A stretch of DNA of 64,000 nucleotides from Mycobacterium lepraemurium (GCA_002291465.1 CP021238.1:2232001-2296000), one strand, 5' to 3'; numbered from the stretch's first letter, positions 10,519 to 21,526 are shown. Made by a program: numbers and translations. Notes: generated from the letters alone by a model not told the origin.

Positions 10519-10614
10519 CCGGGGGCCACCGACCGGCCACTTGTTGCGCGTGCCGACGCCGAGTGCTGTGCTTAGCCCGTCGATGTTGACACCCGTCAAG
10601 AATCTGGAGGGCAG

Positions 10615-11463
10615 ATGGCAGGCACCGCTTCGATCGGGCTGAAGGTGCGGGACAAGGTCGTCGTCATCACCGGCGGGGCCCGCGGGATCGGGCTGGCCAC
10701 CGCGACCGCGCTGCACAAGCTGGGCGCCAAGGTCGCCATCGGCGACATCGACGAGGTGCGGGTGAAGGAGTCCGGCGCCGTGCTGGACCTGGACGTCTAC
10801 GGGAAGCTCGACGTCACCAACCCGCACTCGTTCTCCGATTTCCTCGACGAGGTCGAGCGCCAGCTCGGCCCGATCGACGTGCTGGTCAACAACGCCGGCA
10901 TCATGCCGCTCGGCCGGGTCGTCGACGAGTCCGACACCGTCACTCGGCGGATCCTGGACATCAACGTCTACGGCGTGATCCTGGGCAGCAAGCTGGCGCT
11001 GGCGCGGATGATTCCGTGCGGGCGGGGACACGTCATCAACGTCGCCTCGTTGGCCGGCGAGACCTACCTGGCCGGGGCGGCCACCTACTGCGCCAGCAAG
11101 CCCGCCGTCGTCGGCTTCACCGACGCCGCCCGCATCGAATACCGCCGGTCCGGGGTGAAGTTCTCGGTGGTCAAGCCGACGTTCGTGAACACCGAACTGA
11201 TCGCGGGCACGTCGGGCGCCAAGGGCGTCAGAAATGCCGAACCGTCCGACATCGCCGACGCGATCGTCAAGCTGGTGGCCCACCCGCGGCCGCGGGTGCG
11301 GGTCACCAGAACCGCGGGCGCGATCATCGCCTCGCAGAAGTTCATGCCGCGCGCGCTGGCGGAGGACCTGAACCGGCTGCTCGGCGGCGAACACGTCTTC
11401 ACCGACGCCGTCGACGTGGAAAAACGGCAGGCGTACGAGGCGCGGGCCCGCGGCGAACAGTAG
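10615..11463 (+). CDS. Short-chain dehydrogenase/reductase (Rv1865c-like)
   Basis: A 282-residue classical SDR. The cofactor motif TGGARGIG lies at residues 19-26, NNAG at 92-95, and the catalytic set is S145 (NVAS), Y158 and K162 (YCASK). Asp43 of GDID after strand 2 suggests NAD rather than NADP. The substrate is unknown. A C-terminal basic extension (residues about 225-282) is longer than in minimal SDRs, as in Rv1865c. The gene starts 96 bases after uppP and is followed 44 bases later by the broken phosphoketolase. It is intact. Confidence 0.85.
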   Translation: MAGTASIGLKVRDKVVVITGGARGIGLATATALHKLGAKVAIGDIDEVRVKESGAVLDLDVYGKLDVTNPHSFSDFLDEVERQLGPIDVLVNNAGIMPLGRVVDESDTVTRRILDINVYGVILGSKLALARMIPCGRGHVINVASLAGETYLAGAATYCASKPAVVGFTDAARIEYRRSGVKFSVVKPTFVNTELIAGTSGAKGVRNAEPSDIADAIVKLVAHPRPRVRVTRTAGAIIASQKFMPRALAEDLNRLLGGEHVFTDAVDVEKRQAYEARARGEQ

Positions 11464-11507
11464 CCGGGGACGAGCATTCTTCACCGAAGGCGCGCAGAAT
11501 CGGCTCG

Positions 11508-13899
11508 GTGAGCCTAGAAACCTCAACCACCACGCCCGCCGGATCTCCGCTCTCCGACCGCGAACTGGACCTCATCGACAAGTATTGGCGCGCCGCCAAC
11601 TACCTGTCGGTGGGGCAGATCTACCTGCTGGACAACCCGCTGCTCAAAGAGCCGCTGAGCGCCGAGCACGTCAAGCCGCGGCTGCTGGGGCACTGGGGCA
11701 CTACGCCCGGGCTGAACCTCGTCTACGCGCACCTGAATCGGATCATCCGCAACCGCGACGCCGACGTCATCTACGTGACCGGACCGGGGCACGGCGGGCC
11801 GGGCCTGGTCGCCAACGCCTATCTGGAAGGCACCTACAGCGAGGTGTACACCGGCATCGAAGAGGACGCCGAGGGATTGCGAAAACTGTTCCGGCAGTTC
11901 TCTTTTCCCGGCGGTATTCCCAGCCACGCCGCGGCCCAGACGCCGTGATCGATCCACAAAGGCGGCGAGCTGGGCTATGCGCTGGTGCACGCCTACGGCG
12001 CCGCCTTCGACAACCCGTACCTGGTGGTGGCCTGCGTCATCGGCGACGGCGAGGCGGAGACCGGGTCGCTGGCCGCCGGCTGGCACTCCAACAAATTCCT
12101 CAACCCGGTGACCGACGGCGCCGTGCTGCCCATCCTGGCGCTCAACGGCTACAAGATCGCCAACCCGACCGTGCTGGCCCGCATCCCGCACACCGAGCTG
12201 GAAGCGCTGTTGCGCGGCTACGGCTACCGGCCGATCACCGTCGCCGGTGACAATCCGGCCGACGTGCACCGGCAGCTGGCCGCCGCCCTCGACGAGGCGT
12301 TCGACGACATCGCCGCCATCCAGGGCGCGGCGCGCGGCGGCGGTGAGGTGCATCGGCCGGTGTGGCCGATGATCGTGCTGCGCACCCCCAAGGGCTGGAC
12401 CGGGCCGGAGGTGGTGGCCGGCAAGAGGGTTGAGGGCACCTGGCGGTCGCACCAAGTGCCGCTCGCCGAGACGCACGACAACCCCGAACACCGCGCCCAG
12501 CTCGAGGAGTGGCTGCGCAGCTACTGGTCCCGAGCAGCTGTTCGACGACGACGGGCGGCTGCGGGCCGAGCTGCGGGCGCTGGCGCCCACCGGTGATCGC
12601 CGGATGAGCGCCAACCCGCACGCCAACGGCGGGCTGCTGCTGCACGACCTCGACCTGCCCGACTTCCGCGACTACGCGGTGCCGGTGACCCGGCCGGGGT
12701 CGGTCACCCACGAGGCCACCCGGGTGCTGGGCACCTTCCTGCGCGACGTGATCGCCCGCAACAAAGACCGGTTCCGGCTGATGGGGCCCGACGAGACCGC
12801 CTCCAACCGGCTCGACGCCGTCTACGGCGCCACCGACAAGGTTTGGTTGTCGGCGACCGAGCCCGACGACGAGCACCTGGCGCCCGACGGCCGGGTGATG
12901 GAGGTGCTGTCCGAGCACCTGTGCCAGGGCTGGCTGGAGGGCTACCTGCTGACCGGGCGGCACGGCCTGTTCAACTGCTACGAGGCGTTCGTGCACATCG
13001 TCGACTCGATGCTGAACCAGCACGCGAAATGGCTTGCCACCAGCCGGGAATTGCCGTGGCGGCGACCCATCGCGTCGCTGAACTACCTGCTGACGTCGCA
13101 CGTGTGGAGCCAGGACCACAACGGCGCCTCGCATCAGGACCCCGGGTTCATCGACCTGGTCGCCAACAAGCGCGCCGAGCTGACCCAGGTTTACCTGCCG
13201 CCGGACGGCAACACGCTGCTGTCGGTGACCGATCACTGCCTGCGCAGCCGCGACTACATCAACGTGATCGTCGCCGGCAAGCAGCCCGCGCTGGCCTACC
13301 TGGACATGGACGCCGCGATCGCGCACTGCACCCGCGGGCTGGGCATCTGGGACTGGGCCAGCACCGCCCGATCGATTGGCGCCGAACCCGATGTGGTGCT
13401 GGCCTGCGCGGGCGACATCCCGACGCTGGAGACGCTGGCCGCCGCCGACATCCTGCGCCGGGAGCTACCCGACCTGGCGGTGCGGGTGGTCAACGTCGTC
13501 GACCTGATGCGGTTGCAGCCCGACTCCGAGCATCCGCATGGGCTGCCGGACCGCGAATTCGACGCGCTGTTCACCAGGGACCGACCGGTCATCTTCGCCT
13601 ACCACGGCTACCCCTGGCTGGTCCACCGGCTCACCTATCGCCGCGCCAATCACGCGCAGCTGCACGTGCGCGGCTTCAAGGAACGCGGCACCACCACAAC
13701 GCCTTTCGACATGGTGATGCTCAACGACCTGGACCGCTTCCACCTCGTCATCGACGTGCTCGACCGGGTGGAGGGGCTGGCCAGTCGCGCCGCGATGCTG
13801 CGCCAGCGCATGGTCGACGCCCGGCTCGCCGCGCGGATGTACACCCGCGAGCACGGCGAGGACGACCCGGCGATCGCCAATTGGACCTGGGAGGAGTGA
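11508..13899 (+). pseudogene. xfp: Xylulose-5-phosphate/fructose-6-phosphate phosphoketolase, nonsense mutation plus frameshift
   Basis: Phosphoketolase is a thiamine-diphosphate enzyme that splits xylulose-5-P or fructose-6-P into acetyl phosphate and an aldose phosphate. From the GTG at 11508 the N-terminus has the family pattern [33 protein letters not shown] and [14 protein letters not shown] at 11946-11948 interrupts [19 protein letters not shown], where the family has Gly. A frameshift near 12530 then separates LEEWLRSY from [11 protein letters not shown]. The rest ([18 protein letters not shown], ending ANWTWEE) is complete. The usual IHEGGELGY Glu is Lys here, which suggests relaxed selection. 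M. tuberculosis lacks this gene, as far as I recall. Confidence 0.92.
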
Positions 13900-13978
13900 T
13901 CCGGGCGGGCGCTCACGTGCGCGCTCGCTTGAAGCTCGTCGCGAGCCGGTTGTCGTTGGCCGCCGGTAAACTGGCCGG

Positions 13979-14733
13979 ATGCGTGACGCCACCGCGACAG
14001 CCGACCTGCAGGCGTCCCAGCTCCCCGGGTTGCACCGGTTCCGGATCCATCTCGACATCGCCGTCGTCGTGGTGGTGCTGGTCCTGACCAACCTGGTCGC
14101 GCACTTCACCACGCCGTGGGCGAGCATCGGCACCGTCCCCGCCGCCGCCGTCGGGCTGGTCATCCTGATGCGCTATCGCGGGCTGGGCTGGGCCGACCTC
14201 GGGCTGGGCCGCGACCATTGGAAATCCGGAGTGGGCTATGCGCTGGCCGCCGTGGCGGTGGTGGCCGCGGTGATCGCGATCGGGGTGCTGCTGCCGGCGA
14301 CCCGGCCGATGTTCATGAACAACCGCTACGCCGCCATCTCCGGGGCGATGATCGCCTCGATGGTTGTCATCCCAGTGCAGACCGTCATACCCGAGGAGCT
14401 GGCCTTCCGCGGCGTGCTGCACGGCGCCCTCAACCGGGCCTGGGGCTTCCGCGGCGTCGCCCTGGCGGGTTCGCTGCTGTTCGGCCTGTGGCACGTTGCC
14501 ACGTCGTTCGGCCTGACCAGCTGCAACGTCGGGTTCACCCGACTGTTCGGCGGCGGGATGGTGGGCATGATGGCCGGGTGACCGGGGCGGTGCTGGCCAC
14601 CGGGGCCGCCGGGTTCGTGTTCAGCTGGCTGCGCCGGCGCAGCGGCAGCCTGATCGCGCCCATCGCCCTGCACCGGTCACTGAACGGGCTCGGTGCGCTG
14701 GCGGCCGCGTTCGTCTGGCATCTGTCCACCTGA
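13979..14733 (+). pseudogene. CPBP-family (CAAX-type) intramembrane metalloprotease, 3' frameshift
   Basis: A multi-spanning membrane protein (hydrophobic stretches at residues about 25-42, 48-60, 82-102, 115-130, 155-170). It carries two of the CPBP/Abi motifs: PEELAFRG (EExxxR) and LFGLWHV (FxxxH). The frame from ATG 13979 ends at a TGA by 14581 after GMMAG. The homologous tail VTGAVLATGAAGFVFSWLRRRSGSLIAPIALHRSLNG, with the third HxxxN motif, lies in another frame up to 14733. The lesion near 14570 therefore removes one catalytic motif. The position beside adhA matches Rv1863c. Translation of the truncated form cannot be excluded. Confidence 0.78.
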
Positions 14734-14746
14734 GGGCCGAGGCCGC

Positions 14747-15778
14747 TCAGATCAGCAGCACCGCCGCACCGGCGATGTGCCCGGCGCTCAGATCCGCCAG
14801 CGCCCGACCCGCTTGTCCGAGGGGATATTCCGGCGTGGTGACGCTGATGTGATGCGTGCCCGCGAATTCGAGGAAGGCCCGCGCGTCGGCCCGGGTGTTG
14901 GAGGTGACCGAGCGCACCTGGCGCTCCTGCAACAGGTGGCACTGGTAGTTCAGCGGCGGGATGTCGGACAGGTGAATGCCGGCGATCGCCAGGGTGCCGC
15001 CGCGGTCCAGCGCCGCCAGCGCGGGCAGCACCAGATCGCCGACCGGGGCGAACAGGATGGCGGCGTCCAGCGGGACGGGCGGCGGATCGGCGGCGCCCTG
15101 CGCGGAGGCGGCGCCGAGTTCGATCGCCAGCTCGCGGGCCCGCTCCCCGCGGGTCATCACGTGTACCTCGGCGCCCTGCGCCAGGGCGACCTGCGCGGTG
15201 ATGTGCGCGCTGCCGCCGAAACCGTACAGTCCCAACCGTCCGCTCGGCGGTAGCTTGGCGCGCAGCAGCGCACGGTAGCCGATGATGCCCGCACACAGCA
15301 GCGGCGCGAGCTCGCTGTCGCTGTAACCGCCGGGCAGTGGGTGCGCGAAAGCCGCTGGCACGGTCGCGAATTCGGCGTACCCACCGTCGGCGTCCCAACC
15401 GGTGTAGCGGGACTCGGGGCACAGGTTCTCGTCGCCGCGCCGGCAGTATTTGCACACCCCGCAGGTGTGGCGCAGCCAGGCGATGCCCACCCGGTCCCCG
15501 ACCCGGAACTCGTCGCCGGCATCGGCGCCGACTTCGACGACCTCGCCGACCACCTCATGACCGGGCGTGACCCGGTCGCGGTGCACGGGTAGGTCGCCTT
15601 CGGCGACGTGCAGATCGGTGCGGCACACGCCGCACGCACGCACCGCAACCAGCAGTTCGGACGGCCCGGGGCGCGGCACCTCGCTGGTCACTTCCTCGAG
15701 CGGATGAGTATCCATCGGACCGGGCCGACGCACCCGCCAGGCGCGCATCGCCGTGGTGGTCACCGGAGAGGACATCAC
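14747..15778 (-). CDS. adhA: Zinc-dependent alcohol dehydrogenase
   Basis: A 343-residue medium-chain zinc alcohol dehydrogenase, NAD(P)-dependent, orthologous by position and sequence to AdhA (Rv1862). Catalytic zinc ligands are C52 (CGVCRTDLH) and H74 with E75 (PGHEVVGEV). The structural zinc site is C106-x2-C109-x2-C112-x7-C120 in [16 protein letters not shown]. The Rossmann segment [10 protein letters not shown] follows near residue 185. It is intact. The convergent neighbour is the broken CPBP protease, which ends 13 bases away. Confidence 0.93.
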   Translation of the reverse strand: MMSSPVTTTAMRAWRVRRPGPMDTHPLEEVTSEVPRPGPSELLVAVRACGVCRTDLHVAEGDLPVHRDRVTPGHEVVGEVVEVGADAGDEFRVGDRVGIAWLRHTCGVCKYCRRGDENLCPESRYTGWDADGGYAEFATVPAAFAHPLPGGYSDSELAPLLCAGIIGYRALLRAKLPPSGRLGLYGFGGSAHITAQVALAQGAEVHVMTRGERARELAIELGAASAQGAADPPPVPLDAAILFAPVGDLVLPALAALDRGGTLAIAGIHLSDIPPLNYQCHLLQERQVRSVTSNTRADARAFLEFAGTHHISVTTPEYPLGQAGRALADLSAGHIAGAAVLLI

Positions 15779-15822
15779 CCCATCATGCCGCTAACCACCA
15801 CGGCCGCAACGGGTTAAGCCGA

Positions 15823-16122
15823 TTACGTCCTGCGCACCATGCCGACGATCCAGAGCAGGATCACCGAACCGAGCAGCGCGGTGAAGAAGGTGAAGATGAG
15901 CCCGCCGCCCGCGGTGTTGACGAAGAAGCTCAGGATGAAACCGCCGATCAGCGCGCCGACGATGCCGATCACGATGTCCATCAGGATGCCGGCGCCGCTA
16001 CCCCGGACGATCTTGCTGGCCAGGGCACCGGCCAGGCCGCCGATGATGATGTAGCCGATGATACCGACGCTGGTCAGCGTGGTGGAGCGGGCCAGGTATT
16101 CGGTGGCAGCAGTGACGTCCAT
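15823..16122 (-). CDS. GlsB/YeaQ/YmgE-family small membrane protein (Rv1861-like)
   Basis: A 99-residue protein with three hydrophobic helices (residues about 18-38, 46-66, 75-95). It has the family pattern IGYIIIGGLAGALASKIVRGSGAG followed by MDIVIGIVGALIGGF. These 'transglycosylase-associated' proteins are general stress-linked membrane proteins of unknown activity. The gene lies between adhA and apa as in M. tuberculosis. An AGGATCTCC-type purine-rich stretch precedes the ATG on the minus strand. Confidence 0.85.
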   Translation of the reverse strand: MDVTAATEYLARSTTLTSVGIIGYIIIGGLAGALASKIVRGSGAGILMDIVIGIVGALIGGFILSFFVNTAGGGLIFTFFTALLGSVILLWIVGMVRRT

Positions 16123-16268
16123 GAGGATCTCCTCGCAATCGCTGGCAAAGCCCAGCTGTTTGCTGGGCCGTCACTTCGGTATACCCAGTTTGGGTCACGA
16201 ATCGAGTGACGAATCGGCGACGGTTGATCAACCGGTTGCCGACGCGACGGCCCGGACTCGTCGGTCGC

Positions 16269-17225
16269 TCAGGCCGAGAGGGTCTGCTGCGATGTCGGTG
16301 TGGGGGTGGGGCTGACCTCGACGGCCGGCGCCTGGCCCGGTGCCGGCGCGAGCGCGCCGGATGCTGCCGGGGCCCCCGGGGCTGCTGGAGCCGGAGCCGC
16401 CGGCGAGGCGGCCGGCGGCGTCCACGCCTGGATCGACTCGGCGAGCGCCTTGGCCGCGACCTTGTCCACCGGGTCGTTCGAGGTGCCCAGCCAGACGACG
16501 AACCAGCGTTGCGCGTTGCCGCCGTTGGCCGAACCGATGACGCCGGTCCAGATCTGACCGTTCGGCTTGGACTCGTCGCTGAATTTCACCTCGTAGTACG
16601 ACGCGCTGCCGGTGCTTCCGTTCGCGCCGTTGAGCGGGGTGCTGTCCTGGTTGATGCGGGTGCCGGGATAGGGCATGAAGAACTCGCCCATGTCCGAGCC
16701 CAGCCGCACCGCGGCCTTGGCGTTGTTGGCTTCCGCACTGGCGTAAAGCTTTTGGTCGAGACGGCCCATCACGATGCGGGTGTCGCTGGCAACCGGGGGC
16801 GGCTGGTCGGGCATCGGCGGTGGGCCGGTGACCTTGCTCAGCAGCGCCGAGCCGTAGTCGAGGTGAGACGCGTCGGACTCCACCCAGCCGGCGGGCAGGA
16901 CGTAGCTGAACCCGCCGACGGCGTTGGGGATCCGCCCGGCGTTCGGGTCGGCCGGCGGTGCCCTATTCGGCGGTGCCCCCGCCGGTGGCGGGGCCGCGTT
17001 GGGATCATTCGGCGCCGGAGCCGCCAGCGCCGGTTGCCCGTTGGGCGCCGGCGCGGCGGGTGGGGCGGTCGCCGTGCTCGGCGGGACCGGGGTCGGGACC
17101 TCGGGATCGGCATGCGAGGTCGCCAGCAACGCGATGGCGACGGCGCTGGCGCCGCTCACCGTGGTGATCGCCAGCGTCGTCCACAGTCCTTTGCGGCGTG
17201 TCGAGGTCGGTTCCGCCTGATCCAT
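16269..17225 (-). CDS. apa: Alanine-proline-rich secreted antigen Apa (45/47-kDa, ModD)
   Basis: A 318-residue secreted mannosylated glycoprotein and fibronectin-attachment protein family member. The signal peptide covers residues 1-39 (RRK followed by a hydrophobic core), with cleavage likely before D40 in SHA-DPEVP. A Pro/Ala-rich N-terminal region (residues 40-100, [14 protein letters not shown]) and a Pro/Ala-rich tail (about 270-310) flank the globular domain [24 protein letters not shown]. In M. tuberculosis the Pro-rich ends carry mannosylated threonines. Here the Thr content is concentrated at [14 protein letters not shown] and [11 protein letters not shown]. It is intact, upstream of modC but not in the molybdate pathway. 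Confidence 0.95.
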   Translation of the reverse strand: MDQAEPTSTRRKGLWTTLAITTVSGASAVAIALLATSHADPEVPTPVPPSTATAPPAAPAPNGQPALAAPAPNDPNAAPPPAGAPPNRAPPADPNAGRIPNAVGGFSYVLPAGWVESDASHLDYGSALLSKVTGPPPMPDQPPPVASDTRIVMGRLDQKLYASAEANNAKAAVRLGSDMGEFFMPYPGTRINQDSTPLNGANGSTGSASYYEVKFSDESKPNGQIWTGVIGSANGGNAQRWFVVWLGTSNDPVDKVAAKALAESIQAWTPPAASPAAPAPAAPGAPAASGALAPAPGQAPAVEVSPTPTPTSQQTLSA

Positions 17226-17346
17226 GGCGACGAACCTACCGTGTTACCGCTGTGACGCAAGGAGCATTGCGGACTAATGCAGTGCGGTTTCACTGATGTT
17301 GCCAATGTGCAATCTGCGGAGCGCGGCCGCCCCGGGCGGGCGCCGT

Positions 17347-18462
17347 TCAGCGTTCCGCCGCGGCCGTTGCCGGATACAGCACCACTTCATGGGCTTTGAC
17401 CGAGAACCACACCCGGTCCCCCGGCGTCAACCGCAATTCCGAAGCGGCGTCCACGGTGATCTCGGCCGCCAGCCCCGGCGCGCCGTCGGGTTGCTGAGCG
17501 CCGCGCACCAACACCGCCGCCCCGCGCACGTCCATCTCGGCGACCGTCACCTCGACGGTGTTGCGGGGACTGCCGTGCGGCTGCTCGCGATAGACGGCCA
17601 CCGCCGTCGGCGGGAAAACCGCGACGGCGCGCTGGCCGGACGCGAGCGGGCCGGCGGGCGCCGCCGGGGCGGCATACCAGCGGGCATCGGAGCGCGCGAG
17701 CAGGGCACCGTCGCCCTCGGCGGTCCCGTTGACCAGGTTCACCCCCGCGACCCGGGCCGCGAAATGACTGCGCGGCGCGGTCAAAACGTCGGCCACCGGG
17801 CCGATTTCGGCGATCCTGCCGGATTCGAGCACCAGCACCCGATCGGCCAACGTGAACACGTCCAGCAGGTCGTGGGTGACCAGCATCGCCGCGCAGCCGA
17901 TGCGGGCGACGACCCTGCGCAGCACCGCCCGGATTGCCGCGGCCGCCGCGACGTCGAGACCGGCCAACGGCTCGTCGAGCAGCAACGCGTCGGGTTCGGC
18001 GGCCAGCGCCCGCGCGATCGCGACCCGCTGCGCCTGCCCGCCGGAGAGTTGTCGCGGTTTTCGGTCGGCCAGCGGCTCGGCGGCCACCGCCCGCAGCCAG
18101 CGCAAGGCGGTGGCCTTCTCCGCCCGGCGGCCCCGGCGCCACATCGGCCGGTGACTGTGCGGCCCGAACGCGACGTTCGCGGCGACGCTCATATGCGGGA
18201 ACAGCAAGGCGTCCTGCAGCAGCAGCCCGACCCGGCGGTCGTGCGTCGGGACGTCGATCCCAGCCGCGGTGTCGGTCAACACCCGGTCCCCCAGCCGCAC
18301 CAGCCCACGTTCGGGGCGCAACAGCCCGGCGATGACGTGCAGGGCCGTCGACTTGCCCGCGCCGTTGGGACCCAGCACCGCCAGCACCTCCCCGGCGGCC
18401 ACCGAGAACTCCACCTCGAAGCGCCGTTGCGAGACGACCGCGCGCAGCTGCAATTCGCTCAT
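17347..18462 (-). CDS. modC: Molybdate ABC transporter ATP-binding protein
   Basis: A 371-residue ABC ATPase that powers molybdate uptake. Walker A is GPNGAGKS (residues about 33-40), the signature LSGGQAQRV, Walker B LLLDEPLAGLD, and the H-loop VTHD. A C-terminal TOBE-like domain (VEVTVAEMDVRGAAVLVRG, residues about 300-360) binds oxyanion as in ModC. The start lies 9 bases after the modB stop in transcription order, so the two are co-transcribed. Confidence 0.93.
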   Translation of the reverse strand: MSELQLRAVVSQRRFEVEFSVAAGEVLAVLGPNGAGKSTALHVIAGLLRPERGLVRLGDRVLTDTAAGIDVPTHDRRVGLLLQDALLFPHMSVAANVAFGPHSHRPMWRRGRRAEKATALRWLRAVAAEPLADRKPRQLSGGQAQRVAIARALAAEPDALLLDEPLAGLDVAAAAAIRAVLRRVVARIGCAAMLVTHDLLDVFTLADRVLVLESGRIAEIGPVADVLTAPRSHFAARVAGVNLVNGTAEGDGALLARSDARWYAAPAAPAGPLASGQRAVAVFPPTAVAVYREQPHGSPRNTVEVTVAEMDVRGAAVLVRGAQQPDGAPGLAAEITVDAASELRLTPGDRVWFSVKAHEVVLYPATAAAER

Positions 18463-18471
18463 GGCCAGCGG

Positions 18472-19236
18472 CTACCTGGCGTCGGTCCCGGTCAGCCGGC
18501 GAGCGCCCAGCCCCAGCACCACCACGGCCGCCACCACCACCAACAGGATGGAAAGCGCCACGGCCGCGTCGGCGTCGGTCACCCGCTGCAGGTAGATCTC
18601 CAGCGGCAGGGTGCGGGTGACACCCTGCCGTGATCCGGCGAACGTCAGCGTCGCGCCGAACTCACCCAGCGAGCGGGCGAACGCCAGCACCGCCCCCGCC
18701 ACCCCACCGGGCAACAGCAGCGGCAGGGTGACGCGCCACCAGACCGTGGTGGGTTGCGCGCCCAGTGTCGCGGCCACCACCTCGAAATCGGCGCCCGCGG
18801 TGCGCGCCGCGCCCTCGAGCGAGATCACCAGAAACGGCAGCGACACGAAGGTCTGCGCTAGCACCACGGCGGTGGTGCTGAACGCAACGCTGATACCCGC
18901 AGCTTCCAGGTAGTGCCCCAGCAGCCCGAGCCGGCCGAACGCATACAACAACGCGATCCCGCCCACCACGGGCGGCAGCACCAACGGCAACAGGATCAGG
19001 GGCCGCAGCAACCGGACCAGCCGCGTCCCGCCGCGCGCCAGCACCAGCGCCATCGGCACCCCCAGCGCCACGCACAGCGCGGTGCTGGCGGTGGCGGTCC
19101 TCAGGCTCAGCAGCAGCGCCGTCCGCGACGACGGGCTGGTGATCAGCGACCAGAAGTGCGGCCAGTCCACCTTGACCGCGATCGCCAACAACGGCAGCAC
19201 CACGAACATGGTCCCGGCCGCCGCGGGAAGGTACAC
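18472..19236 (-). CDS. modB: Molybdate ABC transporter permease; start codon uncertain
   Basis: A permease with about five or six membrane helices and the ABC permease EAA-type loop [20 protein letters not shown] (residues about 140-160), which docks with ModC. From the GTG at 19236 the product is 254 residues. Homology seems to extend upstream as [10 protein letters not shown], but there is no in-frame ATG or GTG there. An ATT at 19269, preceded by a run of seven G that could act as a ribosome site, would restore about 11 residues. Either a rare start is used or the native start has mutated. The membrane core is complete. Confidence 0.88.
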   Translation of the reverse strand: MYLPAAAGTMFVVLPLLAIAVKVDWPHFWSLITSPSSRTALLLSLRTATASTALCVALGVPMALVLARGGTRLVRLLRPLILLPLVLPPVVGGIALLYAFGRLGLLGHYLEAAGISVAFSTTAVVLAQTFVSLPFLVISLEGAARTAGADFEVVAATLGAQPTTVWWRVTLPLLLPGGVAGAVLAFARSLGEFGATLTFAGSRQGVTRTLPLEIYLQRVTDADAAVALSILLVVVAAVVVLGLGARRLTGTDAR

Positions 19237-19410
19237 CCAGCGGGGCAGCGCCGCACCGCGTCTGCTAATGCCTACCCCCCCTTGCCTCGTCTGCCTCGCT
19301 CGGCCCGCCGACGAATAGGTGGGCCGCCGGTTATTCGCTGCACAGCATGTCAGGTACGGCCGAGACGGACGAAAGAGGACCCCGCCGGTCCGACGCGGAC
19401 CGGCGCCTTA

Positions 19411-20225
19411 TTAGCCGGAAGCGAGCACCCCATTCGCCTCGTCTGCTGACGCATTTTCCCGCGCGGCGCGGCGAGCGCGATTTTCCCGGAGTGCTTGCTG
19501 TGCGGACTCCAGGGTGATCTTGCGCGGATCGACCCCTCCCCGCTTGACGCCTTCGACGGCAATCGGCAAGTACAGAAACTTCAGCGGGACAACATGCTCG
19601 AGAATCGCGTACAGCCGTCGATACATCCGCATGAAGCGGCGCGCGATCTCCTCGTCCTCGGGGGTCCACTCTAAATTGAACAGCTCCTGCACGTGGAGCG
19701 GGAAACTGTTGACGACGACTTGCCGCCGACCCGCCACCCAGGGCCACACTAACTTCTTCATAACCGGAGGCCACCACCGCGGCGGCACGCGGCGCTCCAT
19801 GAATTGCTCCAGCATGACCTGGGTCACCTGAGAGTTCACCAAATGATTGCGCTCGATGTTGTCCAGATACCGCTCGAAATCGTCGTAGGTGGCCAGCTGG
19901 GGACTGTCGTCCACCCCCACATGCTGTACCACTCCTTGGATTCCTCGAATATCTGCTCCTTCATCGCACGCGGCATGGCCCCGCCGAAATACAGCTGCTC
20001 AACCACCTTGAGCAACAGATGATAGAAAAAGGTGACATGCCCAAAATAGAAGGTGTCGGCGTTCAACGCATGAAAGGTGCCGTCCTGCAGGGTGCCCTTG
20101 ATGGACTTGTGCATGTTCCGAGTCTTCAGGCCGTATTTCTTCGCATCCTCCGGCGCGTCGTACACCGTGCCATAAATGTTGTCTGCATGATTTCCTTGAG
20201 TGCCCTGATGCCCCCGGGCCGCCAT
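19411..20225 (-). pseudogene. MpaB-type oxygenase (DUF2236), frameshifted
   Basis: The two parts are MAARGHQGTQGNHADN...MHKSIKGTLQDGTFHALNADTFYFGHVTFFYHLLLKVVE (frame from 20225) and VDDSPQLATYDDFERYLDNIER to the stop at 19411 in another frame, with the shift near 19935. The 'H..I.G....G...ALN.DTF..GH.TF' pattern marks the heme/metal-binding MpaB/rubber-oxygenase-like domain. Upstream in frame, FDHRIVARSNFLRRWVDQVAG (about 20228-20310) may be part of the gene without a standard start, so the 5' end is uncertain. It sits between modA and modB, which are adjacent in M. tuberculosis. Confidence 0.75.
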
Positions 20226-20484
20226 GCCGAACTCCCTTGCGTTACCGATACCCGCTACTTGGTCAACCCAGCGGCGCAGGAAGTTTGACCGCGCAACAAT
20301 GCGGTGATCGAAGGTCCTCCCCTGCCACCGTCAGGATGGTAGCGATTCGGCTAAGCCCGCGCGGTCGATTCGCGAGTTCGTCCGCAAATATGCAACGCGA
20401 AGAGGGATCGCGTGGGAAATATGAGGTGCCGCCGGCGGCGCGCAGTCGCAGGAATTTCGGCTTTGCCCTTGGCGCCGTGCGCGG

Positions 20485-21252
20485 TCAGGGTTTGGCGAAG
20501 CCGGCCTGGGCCAGGATCTGCTGCCCGGGCGGGGAGGTCACCAGGTCGACGAACTTCTGCGCCTGGGTGGCAAGCGGCGCCTGCTTCAGCACGCCGATCG
20601 GGTACACGTTCACCGCGCCGGCGGCCTCCGGGAAGTTCACCGTCGCCACCTTGCTCCCCGCGGTCCTGGCGTCGGTGACGTAGACCAGCGCGGCGTCGGC
20701 CTGGCCGCTGGTGACCTTGTTGAGGGCGTCGGTGACGCTGGGCTCCTCGCTGACCGGGTTGAGGTGCACGCCGGTGCTGTCCTCGACGCGGTGGGCCGCC
20801 GCCCCGCAGGGCACCGGCCGCTGGCAGGTCGCCACGGTCAGCCCGGGCCTCGCCAGGTCGGCGAACGACCCGATCCGCTTCGGGTTGCTCGGCGCGGTGA
20901 CGATGACCAGGGTATTGGAGGCGAAGTTCGTCGGGCCGGCGGCGAGCAGGCCCGCCTTGGCGACGACGTCCATCTGCGCGGTGTCGGCCGAGGCGAACAC
21001 GTCGGCCGTCGCTCCCTGGGTCAGCTGGGTGGCCAGCTCGGAGGAGCCAGCGAACTCGAATTCGATTCCGGTACCGGGGTTTTGGGCCTTGAACCGCTCG
21101 GCGATCTGGGTGAACGCCGGTCGCAGTGACGCGGCCGCGAACACCATCAGTTTGCCCGCGGTCGGCGGCGGCTGGGATTCGGAGCCACACCCGGTCATAC
21201 AGGCAATCAGCACCACCGACAGCAACCCGGTCAGGATCCCGATCCGCCGCAT
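20485..21252 (-). CDS. modA: Molybdate-binding lipoprotein
   Basis: A 255-residue periplasmic-type solute-binding lipoprotein delivering molybdate to ModBC. The signal peptide MRRIGILTGLLSVVLIAC offers a lipobox Cys at residue 18 (LIAC) or 22 (MTGC). Family motifs: KLMVFAAASLRPAF (residues 34-47), FEFAGSSELATQL with the oxyanion-binding SS, GATADVFASAD, and DAALVYVTDA. It is intact but separated from modBC by about 1.2 kb holding the broken MpaB gene, so co-transcription may be weakened. Confidence 0.93.
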   Translation of the reverse strand: MRRIGILTGLLSVVLIACMTGCGSESQPPPTAGKLMVFAAASLRPAFTQIAERFKAQNPGTGIEFEFAGSSELATQLTQGATADVFASADTAQMDVVAKAGLLAAGPTNFASNTLVIVTAPSNPKRIGSFADLARPGLTVATCQRPVPCGAAAHRVEDSTGVHLNPVSEEPSVTDALNKVTSGQADAALVYVTDARTAGSKVATVNFPEAAGAVNVYPIGVLKQAPLATQAQKFVDLVTSPPGQQILAQAGFAKP

Positions 21253-21526
21253 GGAAGCACCCTAGCCCGCCGCTGATGCGGGCCGCGTGGCGGTGCTGTC
21301 TCCGCAAGCAAGGCACAAGACAGCGGTGCCCGAGCCGTCCCGAAATAGTTATCCAAATATTCCGCGCGTCGCGGCGGTCGGAATTTCCCCGACTAGCTAC
21401 CGTCCAGTAACATGCCTGGAACTGATGCCATCACGCGCTGGAATCTCAGGCCGTTGACGGGGGCCGCGGTGTTGCTACCGCGCCGAACCACCAGCGCCCG
21501 GGTTCCCGGTTGAGGACGAGGAGGTC
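21253..21526. other. Divergent intergenic region modA / Rv1856c-like SDR
   Basis: These 274 bp separate two divergently read genes and should hold both promoters. An unusually A+T-rich segment around 21338-21362 (AAATAGTTATCCAAATATT) stands out from the GC-rich surroundings and is the best candidate for a promoter or operator. I see no clear ModE-type or other recognised dyad. Confidence 0.35.
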
